Assembly: GCA_001630475.1 (NCBI GenBank)
Contig: KV419401.1
Location: 434,001 to 498,000 of the forward strand
Length of the DNA stretch: 64,000 nucleotides
DNA from: Sistotremastrum niveocremeum HHB9708
Taxonomy: Eukaryota > Basidiomycota > Agaricomycetes > Sistotremastrales > Sistotremastraceae
Direction of reading: 5' to 3'
Shown here: piece by piece, positions 61,277-64,000 of the stretch
Layout: each line of letters begins with the position of its first letter
Position numbering within the stretch: the first letter of the stretch is position 1
The notes under the pieces: model-generated
What the model was told of the DNA's origin: nothing
Databases searched by the model: none
The model's input: only the letters and a program-made list of their open reading frames with translations
Translations under genes and position numbers: made by a program

Positions 61277-64000
61277 ATGCCCATGCCCATATCAATCACC
61301 AGGTGAGTGAATGGTCAGAGTCCGACCCGTCCATGATTGCTCAGAACGCCCTGCTCAGAACACTTTCGAATATAATAGCAGGGAAGGCTCCAAATGCATC
61401 GCCGCTCGAACAGCCAGAGTGGTCTGGTCCGAGTTTGATCATTTCAGGTTACTTATGAGATCTAGAACTTGATTTTTGATGGTATTGACCCCTTCGTCTT
61501 CTAGACATCGTCTGTCGAGGAACAGACTACCTCGTAACAGAACTTGTCGCCGGCCGGTTTTTCACGCCTAAATTCTATGTCTCATTGGAAGTCGATGGAG
61601 TCACCCGCAAGACTGTGCTCTCTCGTGGTGAAGAGTCACTGGCATGGTCTGAGAGGTTTACTATGTGTGCTTGTTCTCTCTCAAGGTCTTCCAACGTACT
61701 CATCCAGTTTAGCCCGGTCAGAAACACAGAGGCTGCCGCCTTGACTCTCAAGCAACGTGTCTATGCACGCAATGGATTGAAAAAGGACGAACTTGTGAAC
61801 GAAGTTGTTGACAATGTCAAGAATCTCCTCCTCGAGGGTTCCAAGGGCAAGACAGGTGAGCAGCAACCCGAACCTCGAATTTATACGTATCTTATATTCT
61901 TCCAGTTGTTATGCACGCCATCCTGACATCGTTGTCCGGCGAAAGACGCAAACAAGACACCGGAGCAACGATAGAATTCACCTTGTCTGCATCGGGACTG
62001 AATACATCAACAAAATCGCCTGCTCCACCGCTCACTGTTAGAGGCCTTCTGACACCGGCGACAAGCCAGTCCACTCCTCCCAAAATCAATGCACAACTTT
62101 TGACTAAAATTGAGACTCTGTCAGCTTTCATGGCGCAAATGCCAGATGTACGTTGTTTCCTTTTTTAGCAGCATTATATCTGAAATATCGCTCCCAAGCT
62201 ACAACCCTTTGCCACCATAGCGCTGAAAGTCTGGTTCCGTACCGCAATGGTGAACTCCCCCTTGGGCTATTTAATAGCGACTGCATTTATGACTCACTAA
62301 TATGACCAGGTCGTCGAAACACGAGCTGGAGAGATGCAGGATTTAGTCAACACAATCGAAGATGTCTTTACTTTCATACTTGCTTCCGAGCGAAGAGGAA
62401 AGATAGACTCGCATCGCGCGGTCGCTGCCCGCTTACTGCAACAGACGGTTGAATGCGGTTTTTTCATCATGCAGACCAAACTGAAGGGTGAGGCAGATAT
62501 TGTCCTGGAGTGACGCGGCTGACCAATATGCTTTGATAGGTGACTCTATGTCGAAGATACGAGCAGACTTTAAGAGCCAGTTCTCGTCATACCGCGATAC
62601 ATTCCACAGTTTAAAGGTGGCCTTCTCCACACAACACATGACATATCCGGACCTTCTGGTATATCAGTCTAAAGGTAATCAGATTTCCATAGCCTTGTCT
62701 TCGCTTTACTTACCTGGCGCAGGCAAAACCAAATCGATTGGACTCCCTCGTGCTTCTCGGGTCAGCTTCGTACCCGAATACGGTTGTCTTCCTGGAACTC
62801 GCCAAACCGTAACCGGGAAGATCATCGATTGGGCAAGCTTACCTTCAGAACCAAGCACACAAAGAATGTTCTGGCTACGCGGCCCGGCAGGTTGCGGCAA
62901 GTCAGCTATATGCCACACAATTGCTCGCTATGCAAGTCAACTGGGTCGATTAGGCTCATCGTTCTTCTTTGATGCCTCCGACCCACAAAGCTGTCGACTC
63001 GACCTTCTCTTCCCCACTATCACTTCCGATCTTGCGGAGCATATCCCTGGGTGGGGAGCTAGAGTTGCCGCGGAAATTCAAGAGCAGCCGCTCTTGGTTT
63101 ACACTTCCTCTTTCGCGCGTCAGTGGGAACACTTCATAGTCAACCCTGCCAAACTGCTGGAATTGATCGGGCCCGTCGTCATCGTCATCGACGCCATCGA
63201 CGAAAGCGCAGATCAAGATTCACTGAAAGAGATATATAAAATCATCCCAAGTCGCCTAAACGAACTTCCCCCTAATTTCCGCATCGTATTCTCAACTCGC
63301 GACGATCCTGGAATTGAAGAGATCGCCACGTCTAATCCCTTCGTAGATGGCATGGGCGCATCTATTCTAGCCAATCCCAATCATCCAGATCTCGGCGTAT
63401 ACATGGTGAAACGGTTACAAGCCTTTCCAACGTTGCAGCCTATCATCAAGGATCATTCAGATGATTCTTTGACTCAGCTCACTCAGAGGTCACAGGGGCT
63501 CTTTCAATGGGCTTCGACCTCCTGCAATTTCATCTCTTCATATAATACGCCAGGATGGGATCCTTTGGAGCAGTTGCAATTCCTGCTCCGGAGCCCTTCT
63601 GTTGGATTGGACGCCCTTTATTCGACCATCCTAAAACGGATCTTCGAATTCAAGGACGAACATGACCCTCGGCTTTCGAATTTTCGGACTGTGCTTGGCT
63701 GGGTAACATGTGTTCAGGAACCTTTGACAATTCATACTCTGTCCGCACTCTGTGTGCCCGATAAAGACGACTTTGTACGAAGCGTGGTGGCACCTATGGG
63801 GACGTTCATGTCCACCTCTTCAGTGGACTACGTTCCCGTCCGCATTTTTCATCAAAGCTTCCGCGATTATCTGTGCACTTCAGATCGCAGTCAGCTGTAC
63901 TCGATCGATGTTCAATCTCAGCATCCGATCATCGCGCGGACTTGTTTGTCAACCATGAACAGGTTGCTGTGCTTTAATATCTGCAAGCTCGAAACATCGT
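61277..64000 (+). CDS. C2-NACHT STAND (NLR-like) protein, gene 2 (3' end cut by window)
   Basis: Exons join(61277..61302,61359..61447,61505..61855,61906..62147,62199..62249,62310..62487,62540..62674,62723..>64000), phases consistent. It starts MPMPISITRTLSN. C2-like block: DYLVTELVAGRFFTPKFYVS, SLAWSERFTM, TLKQRVYARNGLKKDELV. Helical linker: DLVNTIEDVFTFILASERRG and RLLQQTVECGFFIMQT, clearly related to gene 1. NACHT: MFWLRGPAGCGKSAICHTIA (Walker A), VVIVIDAIDESADQ (Walker B), RIVFSTRDDPGIEE (sensor-like) and FHQSFRDYL (winged-helix end). The frame is open at base 64000, so any repeat domain (WD40, TPR) would lie outside. Likely an NTP-dependent signalling switch; ligand unknown. Confidence 0.85.

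Overview
The window looks like nuclear DNA of a basidiomycete fungus, most likely an Agaricomycete. Genes are dense and split by many short introns of about 45-75 nt with GT..AG ends. The protein families are typical of mushroom-forming fungi: DUF6535 membrane proteins, STAND proteins with C2 and NACHT domains, F-box-like families, GH115 alpha-glucuronidases, class 3 lipases, a CCCH/RBR ubiquitin ligase and a many-intron P450. I do not name a species. No bacterial operons, rRNA, tRNA, CRISPR array or intact mobile element was seen. Exon joins were derived by hand from splice motifs, phase bookkeeping and comparison of paralogs within the window.

Layout. 1-2.25 kb: DUF6535 gene, truncated by the left edge (-). 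2.5-4.2 kb: arrestin-like protein (-) with an 18-nt exon. 4.75-6.75 kb: MFS transporter 1 (+). 7.4-8.9 kb: multi-pass membrane protein (+) with a GC-AG intron. 9.6-10.5 kb: histidine phosphatase (+). 10.7-12.4 kb: cyclopropane-fatty-acid-synthase-like methyltransferase (-). 13.9-29.2 kb: two GH115 genes in opposite orientation, with MFS transporter 2 and a small bHLH-like gene between them in gene-poor sequence. 31-32 kb: secreted lipase 1 (+). 32.3-34.6 kb: DUF6535 copy 2 (-). 34.9-36 kb: F-box protein. 36.1-37.5 kb: proline-rich nuclear-type protein (-). 37.8-45 kb: three tandem F-box-like paralogs with a CCCH-RBR E3 ligase between the second and third. 45.5-47.6 kb: DHHC palmitoyltransferase. 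48-49 kb: proline iminopeptidase-like hydrolase. 49.2-51.5 kb: cytochrome P450. 51.6-52.5 kb: GAR transformylase (-). 52.6-53.8 kb: lipase 2 (-). 55.1-57.4 kb: DUF6535 copy 3 (+). 57.8-64 kb: a head-to-head pair of C2-NACHT STAND genes, the second cut by the right edge.

Themes. The window is rich in local duplicates: DUF6535 x3, GH115 x2, DHA1-type MFS x2, lipase x2, F-box-like x3 and C2-NACHT x2. Most pairs keep the same exon lengths and phases and differ by one or two introns, so they record recent duplication with intron gain or loss. Functionally they suggest secreted wood and lipid degradation (GH115, lipases), membrane transport and oxidation (MFS, P450), ubiquitin signalling (F-box, RBR, arrestin-like) and non-self or stress sensing (C2-NACHT).
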